Notes: generated by a model not told the origin, from the letters alone. 47,549 bases of DNA from Pseudoxanthomonas suwonensis J47 (GCF_000513955.1 NZ_AZUZ01000032.1:1021-48569); one strand, 5' to 3'; positions 8,469 to 17,455 are shown, numbered from the stretch's first letter. Numbers and translations are program-made.

Positions 8469-11400
8469 TCAGAAGTTCCAGGTCAGGACCAGCTGGGTGT
8501 AGCGCGGCGACTGCCAGCGGGTGCCGGTGCCGAAGGTGTCGCGACGCTGGCCGGGCTGGCCCTCGTAGCGGGCGCTGACGTTGATCACTTCCTGCTCGTT
8601 GAGCAGGTTGTAGACCGACAGGCGCGCCTTCAGGTCGATGCCCGGGACCGGCAGGGTCCAGGTCACGCTGGCGCCCAGGTTGTAGGTCCACGGCAGGTTG
8701 CCGAAGGCACCGCGCGGCGACCACTCGTACACGCGCTGGTCGTACGAACCGGAGCAGTTCTGCACGCACAGCCAGCCGGTGCCGCCGCCGCTGCCGGTGG
8801 AGGTGTAGCTGGCCACCGCCAGATTCTCGTCGGGCCAGGTCACGCCGAAGGCGGTGATCGGGCCGCCGGACATCGCGGTCAGGGTGCTGCCGAACTGCCA
8901 CATGTCGTTCAGCTTGTAGCTGGCGCGCAGCTTGACCTGGTGGCGATGGTCGTTGAACAGGACGCCGTAACGCTCGTTGTTGGCCGGATGGTCCCAGTGC
9001 TGGGTCATGCCGGTGTCGCCGTAGTTGGTGTCGGAGTTGACCGGGCCTTCGAAGTTGCCCTCAGACTTCGACCACAGGTACGACGCATTGAACGCCCACT
9101 TGTCGTCCCACGCGCGGTCGATCTGGAACTCGACCGCCTTGTAGGTACGCTTCGGATCCTTGTAGCCGATGATCCGATTGCTGCCGGCGGTGATGTAGCC
9201 CTCCTTCGAGGTGTCGATCGTCACCCAGCCGTCCTGGGCGCAGCCCTGGGCCTGGGTGCCCCAGATGGTCAGCTTGTCGCCCGGGTTGGCGATCGGCCAC
9301 AGGTTGCCGTGGCGCACGCCGCACAGCGCGTTGATGCGGATGTCGCCGAGGTCGTTCTCCATGCGGCGGTAGGTGGCGTTGACGCCCCACGACCAGGCCT
9401 GGTTGATCATCTGCTGGAAGCCGAGGATCGCCTCGTCCTGGTACACGGCCTTCAGGTCGCGGTCCACGCTCTGGCGGGTATCGGCCGCCGAGATGTTCAT
9501 CGAGGTGTCGGTCGGGCCGATCTGCTGGCCGAACACCGGGGCCATGTACGAGGCGCCGGTCACTGGGTTGGTGGCCGGGGCCCAGCCGTCCAGCGCCCAG
9601 TAGGTGTACTCGTCGGTCAGGCCGCCGGCGAAGTTGTAGTTGATGATGCTCGGGATCGGCAGGTAGTAGCGGCCGACGTTACCGTACAGCTTGGTGGTGC
9701 CGTCGCCCTTCATGTCCCAGGAGAAGCCGAAGCGCGGCGCGACCAGGTTGTCCTGCTTGATGAAGGTCTTGCCGGTGGCGTCCATGTTCTCGAACGTATC
9801 CACGCGCACGCCGAGGTTCAGCAGCAGGTTCGGCGTGACGTTCCACACGTCCTCGATGTAGAACGCGTTGGCGGTGGTGTCGAACTCGCCGCCGTCGAAG
9901 CGGCGACGGCCGGTGATCACGGCGTTCACGCCGGCCGGCACGTTCGCGCCGTTGGCCAGGCGGTCGCCCGGGTTCTGCGCGGTCACGGTGTAGCGGAAGC
10001 CGTCGCCCGGGTACTTGGTGAAGCGCTCGGTGTTCATCTCCTCGCGGTCGAAGCCGAAGCGCAGCAGGTGGTCGCCCAGTGCCCATTCGAAGTCGAGGCG
10101 GCCGACGGTACGCTCGTCGTGGTGGTCGACCACCGAGCTGGAGGTGCTCGGGTGGCAGGACACCGGCGGGCGGCCCATCGCGGTGTACACCGGGTTGTAC
10201 GTGGTGTTGATGATGACCTGCGAGCAGAGCTGGTCGGCTGGCGAGTAGGACAGGCCCTGGGTGCGGTTCACGCCATACATGGCCTTGGCGGTGAAGTTCT
10301 CGCCGAAGTGGCCGGTGTAGGTGATCGAGCCGTTCTTGCCGCCGCTCTCGCTGGTGGTCTTGCCGACGTAGTTGCCGCGCTCGCGGGTGGCGAAGTCGTA
10401 CTGGTAGTTCTCGGTGACGCTTTCGCCTTCGTCGGAGAACGCCAGCAGCTCCAGCAGGTGGTCGTCGTTGATCTGCCAGTCGAGCTTGGCGCCCCAGAAG
10501 CCGTTGCCCGAGTCGGCGTAGTTCATGCTGGTGCCGAGGGCGTTGGTCGCGCGCGAGTCGTTGTCGCGGTACTCGTACATCGCGAACAGGAACAGCTTGT
10601 CCTTGACCAGCGGACCGGACGCCCAGACGTTGGTCTTCATCCAGGTCTGGCGGTCGTGGCTGCCGAGCGAGTTGATGCTGCCGTCGGCGTAGTAGCGGTC
10701 CTCGGTGTGCGAACGCAGCGCGGCCGGCTCGTAGGTCACCTCCACGCCGCCCTGCAGCTCGTTGGTACCGCGGCGGGTCACGGCGTTGAGCACGCCGCCG
10801 GTGCTGCGGCCGAACTCGACCGAGTAGCCGCCGGTCTTGACCTGGAACTCCTGGAAGAACGCGAACGGCGCGGTCGAGAAGCTCTGGCGACGGTAGAAAT
10901 CGGTGACGTTCAGGCCGTTGATGAACACCGAGTTCTCGGCGATCGACGAACCGCCGAAGGACAGGCCGCCCAGCGAGGAGTTGCCGCCGACCACGCCCGG
11001 CGCCAGCAGCGCGACCGACCCGAAGGTCTGGTCGACCGGCATGCGCGCCAGTTCCTCGCGGTTGACGGTGGTGACCGACTCGGTCGAGTAGACGTCGACG
11101 CGGTTGATCACGCGCGAGCCGACCACCTCGACGGTGTCGAGGTTGACCAGGTTGCCCTCCGAGCCGAGGTTCACCGAGGTGGTGCCGCCGAGGCCGACGT
11201 TGACCGTGGCGCCCTCGCCGACCGGCTGGCCGTCGCGCAGCAGCTGCAGCTTGTAGTCGCCGACCGGCAGCTGGGTCAGGCGGTACACGCCGTCCTTGCC
11301 GACCGTCACGGTGCGCGACGCGCCCGTGGCGATGTTGGTGACCACGATCTGGTCGCCCGCCGTGGCGCGGCCGGCGACCGCACCGGTTGCGCTCTGCGCC

Positions 11401-11483
11401 ATCGCCACCATCGGCGTCATCGCGCCGAGGCACGCTCCCAGCGCCACGTAGAGCGCCGCCTTCCTGAAAGTCCTGCTCTTCAT
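8469..11483 (-). CDS. TonB-dependent outer-membrane receptor, Oar-like
   Basis: 1004 residues. Signal peptide 1-29 (MVAMAQ), then a carboxypeptidase-regulatory-like beta-sandwich (30-100: GAVAGRATAGDQIVVTNIAT ... GVYRLTQLPVGDYKL), a plug domain (about 115-230: VEVVGSRVINRVDV, MPVDQTFGSVALLAPGVVGG, FINGLNVTDFYRR, EFQVKTGGYSVEFGRSTGG) and a 22-strand barrel ending in the outer-membrane signature LVLTWNF with terminal Phe. Oar-like receptors take up peptides or protein fragments or act in secretion. It is the second gene of the leftward operon, 30 bases after the transglutaminase-like gene, so it probably brings the substrate of the whole cluster, proposed here to be peptidoglycan peptides, across the outer membrane. 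The substrate is inference. Confidence 0.93.
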   Translation of the reverse strand: MKSRTFRKAALYVALGACLGAMTPMVAMAQSATGAVAGRATAGDQIVVTNIATGASRTVTVGKDGVYRLTQLPVGDYKLQLLRDGQPVGEGATVNVGLGGTTSVNLGSEGNLVNLDTVEVVGSRVINRVDVYSTESVTTVNREELARMPVDQTFGSVALLAPGVVGGNSSLGGLSFGGSSIAENSVFINGLNVTDFYRRQSFSTAPFAFFQEFQVKTGGYSVEFGRSTGGVLNAVTRRGTNELQGGVEVTYEPAALRSHTEDRYYADGSINSLGSHDRQTWMKTNVWASGPLVKDKLFLFAMYEYRDNDSRATNALGTSMNYADSGNGFWGAKLDWQINDDHLLELLAFSDEGESVTENYQYDFATRERGNYVGKTTSESGGKNGSITYTGHFGENFTAKAMYGVNRTQGLSYSPADQLCSQVIINTTYNPVYTAMGRPPVSCHPSTSSSVVDHHDERTVGRLDFEWALGDHLLRFGFDREEMNTERFTKYPGDGFRYTVTAQNPGDRLANGANVPAGVNAVITGRRRFDGGEFDTTANAFYIEDVWNVTPNLLLNLGVRVDTFENMDATGKTFIKQDNLVAPRFGFSWDMKGDGTTKLYGNVGRYYLPIPSIINYNFAGGLTDEYTYWALDGWAPATNPVTGASYMAPVFGQQIGPTDTSMNISAADTRQSVDRDLKAVYQDEAILGFQQMINQAWSWGVNATYRRMENDLGDIRINALCGVRHGNLWPIANPGDKLTIWGTQAQGCAQDGWVTIDTSKEGYITAGSNRIIGYKDPKRTYKAVEFQIDRAWDDKWAFNASYLWSKSEGNFEGPVNSDTNYGDTGMTQHWDHPANNERYGVLFNDHRHQVKLRASYKLNDMWQFGSTLTAMSGGPITAFGVTWPDENLAVASYTSTGSGGGTGWLCVQNCSGSYDQRVYEWSPRGAFGNLPWTYNLGASVTWTLPVPGIDLKARLSVYNLLNEQEVINVSARYEGQPGQRRDTFGTGTRWQSPRYTQLVLTWNF

Positions 11484-11513
11484 CCCCGTGTCTCTCCCAC
11501 AGTGGTGTTGGTG

Positions 11514-13043
11514 TTATTCGCCCGCGCTGGTGGCGTCATTGCCTGGTGGCAGCAGCTGCCATTCGAACCGGTAATCCCATTGGTCGAAATAGAGGTTCCC
11601 GCCCCGCCATTCCGCCTCGCCGCGTTGCGAATCCACGGTCTCGGAGCGGAAGTGGCGCTTGGCCGGAACGAAATCCCCGGAAATGGCGTCGTTGAACGCG
11701 ATGCGGTACGCGTCCAGGCCGCCCAGGTAGAACCAGCGCAACGCCGGGTCGTCGCTGGCCAGCTGGCCGGTGGTCACGTCCATCGGCACCCAGCCGTACG
11801 GGGCCAGGTACAGCCAGCCCCAGTCGTGCATGTTGTCGTAGCCGACCTCGTCGTCGGAATAGACCCAGCCGGACTGCCAGCGCGCAGGGATGCCGTTGAG
11901 CCGCAGCAGCGCGATCAGCAGCAGGGTCTGCTGGCCGCAGTCGGCGTGGCCAGCGTGCAGCGCGTAGTCGCTGATGTTGGAAATCGTCGAGTACTCGCGC
12001 GCGCCGGCCCAGGGGATGCGGTCGACCGCCTCGAACAGCTTGCGCGCGATGAGGTAGGGATTGGTCTCATCGCCCACCACCTGGCGCGAGAATTCGCGCA
12101 GCTGCGGGGTGAACACGATGTGCGGTGCTTCCTCGGCCAGGAACGGCGCCAGTTCCGCGTCGGCCGGCGTGGGTAACACGCGCGCCGGGTCGATGTCGAA
12201 GTGGCGGGCGAACACGGTCAGCTCGTAGCTCACCGAGAACTCGACCGGGGTGCCGGCCTGCGCGGTGCGCTGCATGTGCACGGTGCGCTGCAGCGCCGAC
12301 TCCGGCGCCAGCTGTCCGCCCTCGGGCACGGTGCCAAGCAGGCGGATGCCTTCCTGCTGCCCGGGGATCGCGCGCGGGAACGGGATCCAGGCGCTGACCA
12401 CCTCGCCGGCCGGCACCGCGTCGGCGTCCACCACCAGCGACTGGGTCACGCGCAGGCGCCGCGGGGCCACGCTGGTGGCGCCGTCGCCCGCGGCGGCGAG
12501 CACTTCGGCGTGGTGCGGATGCAGGCTTTCGAACGGACCCTCGTTGAACGGCAGCACCGGCGGCGCACGGCGCGCCGCCGCTTCCGGGCTGAGCCGGAAC
12601 AGGTTCGGGATGGCGCGCTTGAAGTAGCGCGGCTCCCCGTCGATATCCATGCGTTCGATCAGGCCGGCGCGGTCCCAGGCGTCGAACTCGTCCTCGCGCA
12701 GGTCGGGGATCGACTTGCGCAGCTGCGCCAGCGCCGCCGTGCGGTCCAGGCTGAAGTCCAGGCGGATGCGGCGCATGCGTTCGCGCTGGTATTCCAGCGC
12801 CTCGCGCTGCGCCGCCGGCAACGCCGGATCGGCCAGCGCGGCCGCGATCCGCGCCTCGGCGCCGCGGAAATCGCCACGATCCACCGTCGCGACCAGCTCC
12901 GCCGGCGCGGGCGCGGGCACGCGCGCGCCCGCGGAAGAGATCGTCATGGCCAGCAGCAACGCGGCCGCACCCAGCGGCGCCAGGCCCCGATGGGACCTGC
13001 GCGCGGCCTGTGGTGCAGGACGCTGGCGGCGGCGGTGTTCCAC
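11514..13043 (-). CDS. Exported transglutaminase-like (papain-fold) protein
   Basis: 509 residues, first gene of the leftward operon. N-terminal hydrophobic segment (about 24-40, GAAALLLAMTISSAGA) is a signal peptide. The N-terminal 250 residues have no recognised family (helical, then a beta-rich part with SYELTVFARHFDI). The transglutaminase core follows: catalytic Cys369 in HADCGQQTLLLIALLRLNGI, the His of MHDWGWLYL and the Asp of VPMDVTTG. Bacterial members of this fold are usually peptidases or amidases. The GTG at 13043 has AAGGGGAAG nine bases ahead; there is no better start. In this setting a role in cutting or reshaping stem peptides in the periplasm is likely but unproven. Confidence 0.85.
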   Translation of the reverse strand: MEHRRRQRPAPQAARRSHRGLAPLGAAALLLAMTISSAGARVPAPAPAELVATVDRGDFRGAEARIAAALADPALPAAQREALEYQRERMRRIRLDFSLDRTAALAQLRKSIPDLREDEFDAWDRAGLIERMDIDGEPRYFKRAIPNLFRLSPEAAARRAPPVLPFNEGPFESLHPHHAEVLAAAGDGATSVAPRRLRVTQSLVVDADAVPAGEVVSAWIPFPRAIPGQQEGIRLLGTVPEGGQLAPESALQRTVHMQRTAQAGTPVEFSVSYELTVFARHFDIDPARVLPTPADAELAPFLAEEAPHIVFTPQLREFSRQVVGDETNPYLIARKLFEAVDRIPWAGAREYSTISNISDYALHAGHADCGQQTLLLIALLRLNGIPARWQSGWVYSDDEVGYDNMHDWGWLYLAPYGWVPMDVTTGQLASDDPALRWFYLGGLDAYRIAFNDAISGDFVPAKRHFRSETVDSQRGEAEWRGGNLYFDQWDYRFEWQLLPPGNDATSAGE

Positions 13044-13100
13044 GGCGACACTTCCCCTTTGTGCGGTGGTAGGCGTGATGTAACACGGCCCCGGTAGCGG

Positions 13101-13120
13101 GTCAATAATTTATTCTTGAC
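13101..13120. promoter_or_regulatory. Operator-like palindrome 1 in the divergent spacer
   Basis: GTCAATAATTTATTCTTGAC, 16 of 20 positions are self-complementary. It is AT-rich in an otherwise GC-rich region. The outer halves give TTGAC on both strands, so it overlaps a -35-like TTGACG (13116-13121, rightward) and TTGACC (13105-13100, leftward; TACATC follows 17 bases on). A protein bound here would block both promoters. The likely ligand is the RpiR-family protein encoded in the rightward operon (inference). Confidence 0.65.
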
Positions 13121-13132
13121 GTCGCCGATATT

Positions 13133-13151
13133 CGGAATAACTATTCTTCCG
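13133..13151. promoter_or_regulatory. Operator-like palindrome 2 in the divergent spacer
   Basis: CGGAATAACTATTCTTCCG, 14 of 19 positions self-complementary. It shares the core AATAA-(1 or 2)-TATTCTT with palindrome 1. Centre-to-centre distance is about 31.5 bp, three turns of the helix, so two dimers would sit on the same DNA face. A further overlapping TATTCgGAATA lies at 13129-13139. The rightward start codon is at 13182. Confidence 0.6.
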
Positions 13152-13181
13152 CAACCCGCCTCAAGGGGAGGATCCGGCGAC

Positions 13182-14642
13182 ATGAGCGCCCTTAGTCACG
13201 CGCCCGCGGCCCGTCGCCGTGCGCACCTGCCGCGCGCCTGGCTGCTGCTGGCCGCCCTGCTGCCGGCCACCCTGGCCGCCCGCGAACCGGCGCCTGCGCC
13301 GGCCACGCCCACCGCCGTCATCGGCGTGACCCTGGCCGACCTGGCGCCGGAGCACTGGATCGCGCAGCTGCCCGATCCGGACGCCCTGGTCCTGGATCGC
13401 GCCCAGATCGAGGCGCAGAACGCGCGCATGCGCGCCGGTGATCCTTCGATCCACGACATCGCCGCTCTGCCAGACCCGTTGCCGCGGGCACTGGTGCGCG
13501 AGCGGGTCGAGGCGCTGTCCGCGGCCCCGACCCGCACCCTCTACGACGTGCACGGCAAGACCGTGCCGAAGCGCGAACTTGATGCGCTGCAGCGCGCGAT
13601 CGCGCTGGATGCGATCCCGGCCAGCCAGCCGCTGCGCTTCGGCCTGGTCGTGCACCGCGCCGCCCTGCGCGCGTTCCCGACCTCGCTGCGGGTGTTCAGC
13701 TCGCCCGGCGACACCGACATCGACCGCTTCCAGGAATCGGCGCTGTTCCCCGGCGACGCGGTGGCCGTGCTGCACCGCAGCCGCGACGGCCAGTGGCTGT
13801 TCGTGGCCAGCGAGCGCTACGAGGCCTGGATCGAAACCCGCCACGTCGCCATCGGCGAGCGCGAGGCGGTGCTCGGCTACGCCAAGCGCGCGCCGTACAT
13901 CGTGGTGACCGGCGCCACCGTGCGCACCGCCTATACCCCGGAAGAGCCGCGCGTCTCGGCGCTGCAGCTGGACATGGGCCTGCGCCTGCCGCTGCGCAGC
14001 GACTGGCCGGCCGACCAGCGCGTCAACGGCCAGCATCCGTACGCCTCGCACGTGGTCGACCTGCCGGTACGCGACGCTAATGGCCGCCTGGAGTTCGTGC
14101 CGGCGCTGGTGCCGCGCTCGGCCGACGTCGCCGACGACTACCTGCCGCTGACCCGCGCCAACCTCATCCGCCAGGCCTTCAAGTTCCTCGGCGAGCGCTA
14201 CGGCTGGGGCCATTCCTACGATGCCCGCGACTGCAGCGGCTTCGTCTCCGAGATCTACCGCAGCTTCGGCGTGCTGGTCCCGCGCAACACCCGCGACCAG
14301 GCGGTGAGCCCGGCGCTGGACCGGATCGCGTTCGAGCGCGGCGACAGCCGCGACAGGCGCATGGAGGCCGTGCGCGGCCTGCAGGCCGGCGACCTGGTCT
14401 ACATCCCGGGCCACGTGATGGTGGCCATCGGCCACCAGGACGGCAACGCCTACATGATCCACGACACCAACGGCGGCAGCTGGCTCGGCGCCGACGGCCA
14501 GCGCGTGCGCGCCGGCCTCAACGGCGTGTCGGTGACCCCGCTGGAGCCGATGCTGTTCGGCGACGAAGAAACCTACGTGGACCGCATCACCAGCATCCAG
14601 CGGATGCGGCCCGTGAACCCGGAAGCCCAAGCCTCTCCATGA
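13182..14642 (+). CDS. Secreted NlpC/P60 endopeptidase, YkfC-like (gamma-D-Glu-diamino acid)
   Basis: 486 residues, first gene of the rightward operon. Signal peptide about 1-33 (AWLLLAALLPATLAA). Middle part has bacterial SH3-like segments (LRVFSSPGDTDIDRFQESAL; YIVVTGATVRTAYTPEEP). The C-terminal NlpC/P60 domain carries Cys351 in ARDCSGFVSEIYRSFGV and His411 in IPGHVMVAIGHQ, followed by a polar residue region YMIHDT. Enzymes of this layout cut the bond between D-Glu and meso-diaminopimelate (or Lys), releasing L-Ala-D-Glu. That product is exactly the substrate of the next gene, whose ATG overlaps this stop by four bases (ATGA). The start has AAGGGGAGG ten bases ahead. Confidence 0.9.
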   Translation: MSALSHAPAARRRAHLPRAWLLLAALLPATLAAREPAPAPATPTAVIGVTLADLAPEHWIAQLPDPDALVLDRAQIEAQNARMRAGDPSIHDIAALPDPLPRALVRERVEALSAAPTRTLYDVHGKTVPKRELDALQRAIALDAIPASQPLRFGLVVHRAALRAFPTSLRVFSSPGDTDIDRFQESALFPGDAVAVLHRSRDGQWLFVASERYEAWIETRHVAIGEREAVLGYAKRAPYIVVTGATVRTAYTPEEPRVSALQLDMGLRLPLRSDWPADQRVNGQHPYASHVVDLPVRDANGRLEFVPALVPRSADVADDYLPLTRANLIRQAFKFLGERYGWGHSYDARDCSGFVSEIYRSFGVLVPRNTRDQAVSPALDRIAFERGDSRDRRMEAVRGLQAGDLVYIPGHVMVAIGHQDGNAYMIHDTNGGSWLGADGQRVRAGLNGVSVTPLEPMLFGDEETYVDRITSIQRMRPVNPEAQASP

Positions 14643-15736
14643 AGATCACCGACATCGAACTGGGCATGCTGCGCGTGCCCTTGAAGACGCCGTTCAAGAC
14701 CGCGCTGCGCACCGTCGACACGGTCGAGGACATCGTCGTCCTGGTCCGCACCCACACCGGCCACACCGGCTACGGCGAGGCGCCGGCCACCGCGGTGATC
14801 ACCGGCGATACCCATGGTTCGATCATCGAGGCGATCGACCGCTTCATCAAGCCGCGCCTGATCGGCCAGGAGATCGCCAACCTCAACCGCATCTGCGCCC
14901 TGATCCAGGGCTCGCTGGAGCGCAACACCAGCGCCAAGGCGGCGGTGGAAATCGCCATCTACGACCTGTGGGGCCAGCTGTACGACGCGCCGCTGTACAA
15001 GATGCTCGGCGGCGGCGATCCGGTCATCACCACCGACATCACCATCTCGGTGGACCACATCGACAAGATGGTCGCCGACTCGATCGCCGCGGTGGACCGC
15101 GGCTTCGACTCGCTGAAGATCAAGGTCGGCAAGGACATCGGCCTGGACATCGAGCGGGTCAAGGCGATCCACGCCGCGGTCGAGGGCCGCGCCCTGCTGC
15201 GCCTGGACGCCAACCAGGGCTGGACCGCCAAGCAGGCCGTCTACGCCATGCACACGCTGGAGAACGCCGGCGTGCTGCTGGAACTGCTGGAGCAGCCGGT
15301 CAAGGCCGCCGACATCGAGGGCCTGAAGTACGTCACCGACCGCGTGCACACCCCGGTGATGGCCGACGAGAGCGTGTTCGGGCCGAGCCAGGTGTTCGAC
15401 CTGATCCAGCGCCGCGCCGCCGACATCATCAACATCAAGCTGATGAAGACCGGCGGCATCTCCAACGCCATCCGCATCGCCGACATCGCCTCGATCTACG
15501 GCGTCCAGTGCATGATCGGCTGCATGATCGAATCGGCGGTCTCGGTCGCCGCGGCCGTGCACGTGGCCGTGGCCAAGGCCGACGCGATCAGCAAGGTCGA
15601 CCTCGACGGTCCCTCGCTGGGCCAGTTCAACCCGGTCGAGGGCGGGGTCATCTTCAACGAGTCGGAGATCAGCATCACCGACGCGCCCGGCCTGGGGATC
15701 AGCGAGATCCGCGGGCTGGAGCTGCTGGCGCGCTGA
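14639..15736 (+). CDS. L-Ala-D/L-Glu epimerase (enolase superfamily, YkfB type)
   Basis: Cytosolic enzyme that converts L-Ala-D-Glu from peptidoglycan into L-Ala-L-Glu, which ordinary dipeptidases can use. 365 residues. The acid/base lysine pair is K160-I-K162 (LKIKVGKD) and K267 (INIKLMKTGG); metal ligands are D190 (RLDANQGW), E218 (LEQP) and D243 (MADES). The N-terminal capping part keeps PFKTALRTV and GEAPATAVITGD. The match in motif spacing to Bacillus subtilis YkfB is close (K162, D191, E219, D244, K268 there), and the E. coli counterpart is YcjG. It lacks a signal peptide, so the dipeptide must be imported. Four-base overlap with the NlpC/P60 gene indicates translational coupling. Confidence 0.95.
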   Translation: MKITDIELGMLRVPLKTPFKTALRTVDTVEDIVVLVRTHTGHTGYGEAPATAVITGDTHGSIIEAIDRFIKPRLIGQEIANLNRICALIQGSLERNTSAKAAVEIAIYDLWGQLYDAPLYKMLGGGDPVITTDITISVDHIDKMVADSIAAVDRGFDSLKIKVGKDIGLDIERVKAIHAAVEGRALLRLDANQGWTAKQAVYAMHTLENAGVLLELLEQPVKAADIEGLKYVTDRVHTPVMADESVFGPSQVFDLIQRRAADIINIKLMKTGGISNAIRIADIASIYGVQCMIGCMIESAVSVAAAVHVAVAKADAISKVDLDGPSLGQFNPVEGGVIFNESEISITDAPGLGISEIRGLELLAR

Positions 15737-15780
15737 GCGCCGGTTGCATGGCCGCCGTCGTCCGGACCAAGATCGCGCCC

Positions 15781-16632
15781 ATGCCGCCACTGGTGAAGAT
15801 CCGCTCGGAACGCGACCACATGTCGGCGATCGAACGCCGCATCGCCGACTTCATCCTCGACAACGCCCACCTGCTGCGCGACTACTCCTCGCAGCAGCTG
15901 GCCAGCGCGCTGGGAGTGAGCCAGTCGTCGGTCGTGAAGTTCAGCCAGAAGTTCGGCTTCCGCGGCTACCCGGACCTGAAGTACAGCATCGGCCAGGCGG
16001 TGGCGCGCAACGGCGCCGACGCGCCGGCCCAAGCCGCGCCGGTGGCCGACGAGGGCGACGATTTCGCCCGCATCGAGGAAAGCCTGCGCCGCAGCAAGAT
16101 CGCCGCCGAGGAGGAAACCCGGCTGCTCAACCCGCGCGCGCGGATCGAGGAGATCGTCGGGCTGCTGGATGGCGCCGGCAAGGTGTTCGTGTTCGGCCTC
16201 GGCGACGACGGCCTGTTCGCGCGCGAGTTCTCCATGCGCCTTTCGCTGCTGGGCGTGCTCACGGTGCACCACGCCGACCCGATCCTGATGATGGCCAACC
16301 TGTCGGCGGCACGGCCCGGCGACGTGATGCTGCTGTTCTCCGAGTTCGGCCAGCTGCCGCAGCTGTCGCAGATCAGCCGCCAGTTCCAGGCCTGCGAAGG
16401 CAAGGTGGTCTCGATCACCCGCCACACCGCCAACCCGCTGCGCGCCCACGCCGACGCCTCGCTGGTGGTGTCCGCGCACGATCCGCTGCCGCACGTCGAG
16501 GCGCTGTTGTACCGTTCCTCGCTGCAGTACCTGCTCGACTTCCTGTTCGTGCTGCTGTGCCATGCCAACCCGGAGCGGCACCGCCAGCTCGGCATCAACC
16601 TCGAACGCATCCGGCACCTGCTGGATACCTGA
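15781..16632 (+). CDS. RpiR/MurR-family transcriptional regulator
   Basis: 283 residues. N-terminal HTH_6 domain (1-75) with MSAIERRIADFIL and the recognition part YSSQQLASALGVSQSSVVKF, then a SIS domain (about 130-255: GKVFVFGLGDDG, GDVMLLFSEFGQ) that in the family binds a phosphosugar or related ligand. Here the ligand may be a muropeptide-derived compound, since MurR of E. coli responds to MurNAc-6-P; that is inference. It is third in the rightward operon, so it would be autoregulated through the palindromes at 13101 and 13133. An in-frame ATG at 15748 would add eleven residues; neither start has a clear ribosome site, and 15781 fits the usual family N-terminus better. Confidence 0.92.
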   Translation: MPPLVKIRSERDHMSAIERRIADFILDNAHLLRDYSSQQLASALGVSQSSVVKFSQKFGFRGYPDLKYSIGQAVARNGADAPAQAAPVADEGDDFARIEESLRRSKIAAEEETRLLNPRARIEEIVGLLDGAGKVFVFGLGDDGLFAREFSMRLSLLGVLTVHHADPILMMANLSAARPGDVMLLFSEFGQLPQLSQISRQFQACEGKVVSITRHTANPLRAHADASLVVSAHDPLPHVEALLYRSSLQYLLDFLFVLLCHANPERHRQLGINLERIRHLLDT

Positions 16633-16645
16633 CGGACCGAACCGC

Positions 16646-17455
16646 ATGGCCCACCCTGCCGACCGCTCCCGTTCCACCTGCGCCGGCGGGCTCGGCGCCC
16701 GCCTCGGCACCCTGCTGCTGGCCCTGTGCGCGAGCGCGGCGGCCTTGGCTTCCAGCCCGCTGCAGGGCGCGCGCCAGCTGGTGCTGGTGACCACCGCGGA
16801 CTGGGACGCCAGCCAGGGGACGCTGCGCTACTACCAGCGCGAAGGCGACGGCGACGCCTGGCGTGAGGCCGGCGGCTTCGCCGTGGCGATCGGTCGCAAC
16901 GGCAGCGCCTGGGGCACCGGCCTGCACGCCGCGGCCGACCTCGGCGAAGGCCCGCGCAAGCGCGAGGGCGACGGGCGCAGCCCGGCCGGCGCCTTCGCGA
17001 TCGGCCCGGCCTTCGGCTATGCCGCGCAGGCCGACACCGCCGTGCCCTACCTGCCGATGCAGGCCAGCCACCGGTGCATGGACGTGCCGGAGTCGCCGCA
17101 CTACAACCTGATCGTCGACGCGCGCGAGGTCGGCGAGGCGGCGGTCGCCGGGTCCAGCGAACCGATGCGCCTGGACCTGCATGCCAAGGGCGATCCGCGC
17201 TACCGCCTGGGCCTGGTGATCGGGCACAACCCCGACAACGTGCCGCAGGGCGGCAGCTGCATCTTCGCCCACCTGTGGCGCAAGCCCGGCGAGGCCACGG
17301 CCGGCTGCACGGCGATGGCCGACGCGGACATGGAAGCGCTGCTGGGCTGGCTGGAGCCGGCCGCGCAGCCGCGCTTCGTGCTGCTGCCCGAGGCCGAGCG
17401 CGCGCGGCTGGCCGGCGACTGGCAGCTGCCGGCCGCGCAGGAGGCCGGGCGATGA
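16646..17455 (+). CDS. Exported YkuD-fold protein (L,D-transpeptidase / L,D-carboxypeptidase)
   Basis: 269 residues. Signal peptide about 1-36 (LGTLLLALCASAAALA). The catalytic YkuD signature is complete: His in LGLVIGHNPDNVPQGGSC, then HLWRKPGEATAGCTAM with the Cys nucleophile of the S/T-x-GC motif. There is no LysM or other wall-binding domain. Members work either as cross-linking transpeptidases or as L,D-carboxypeptidases that remove the D-Ala from tetrapeptides (Csd6-like). Next to a stem-peptide endopeptidase the trimming role is more likely, but sequence alone cannot decide. The gene begins 13 bases after the regulator stop and its stop overlaps the symporter ATG by four bases. Confidence 0.87.
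   Translation: MAHPADRSRSTCAGGLGARLGTLLLALCASAAALASSPLQGARQLVLVTTADWDASQGTLRYYQREGDGDAWREAGGFAVAIGRNGSAWGTGLHAAADLGEGPRKREGDGRSPAGAFAIGPAFGYAAQADTAVPYLPMQASHRCMDVPESPHYNLIVDAREVGEAAVAGSSEPMRLDLHAKGDPRYRLGLVIGHNPDNVPQGGSCIFAHLWRKPGEATAGCTAMADADMEALLGWLEPAAQPRFVLLPEAERARLAGDWQLPAAQEAGR

Noticed and set aside
8376-12176. A 1266-codon open frame antisense to the receptor and transglutaminase genes.
   Set aside because: It is the mirror of strong GC-rich codon use on the minus strand; its translation has no domain, is Arg/Val/Gly-biased and lacks a ribosome site.
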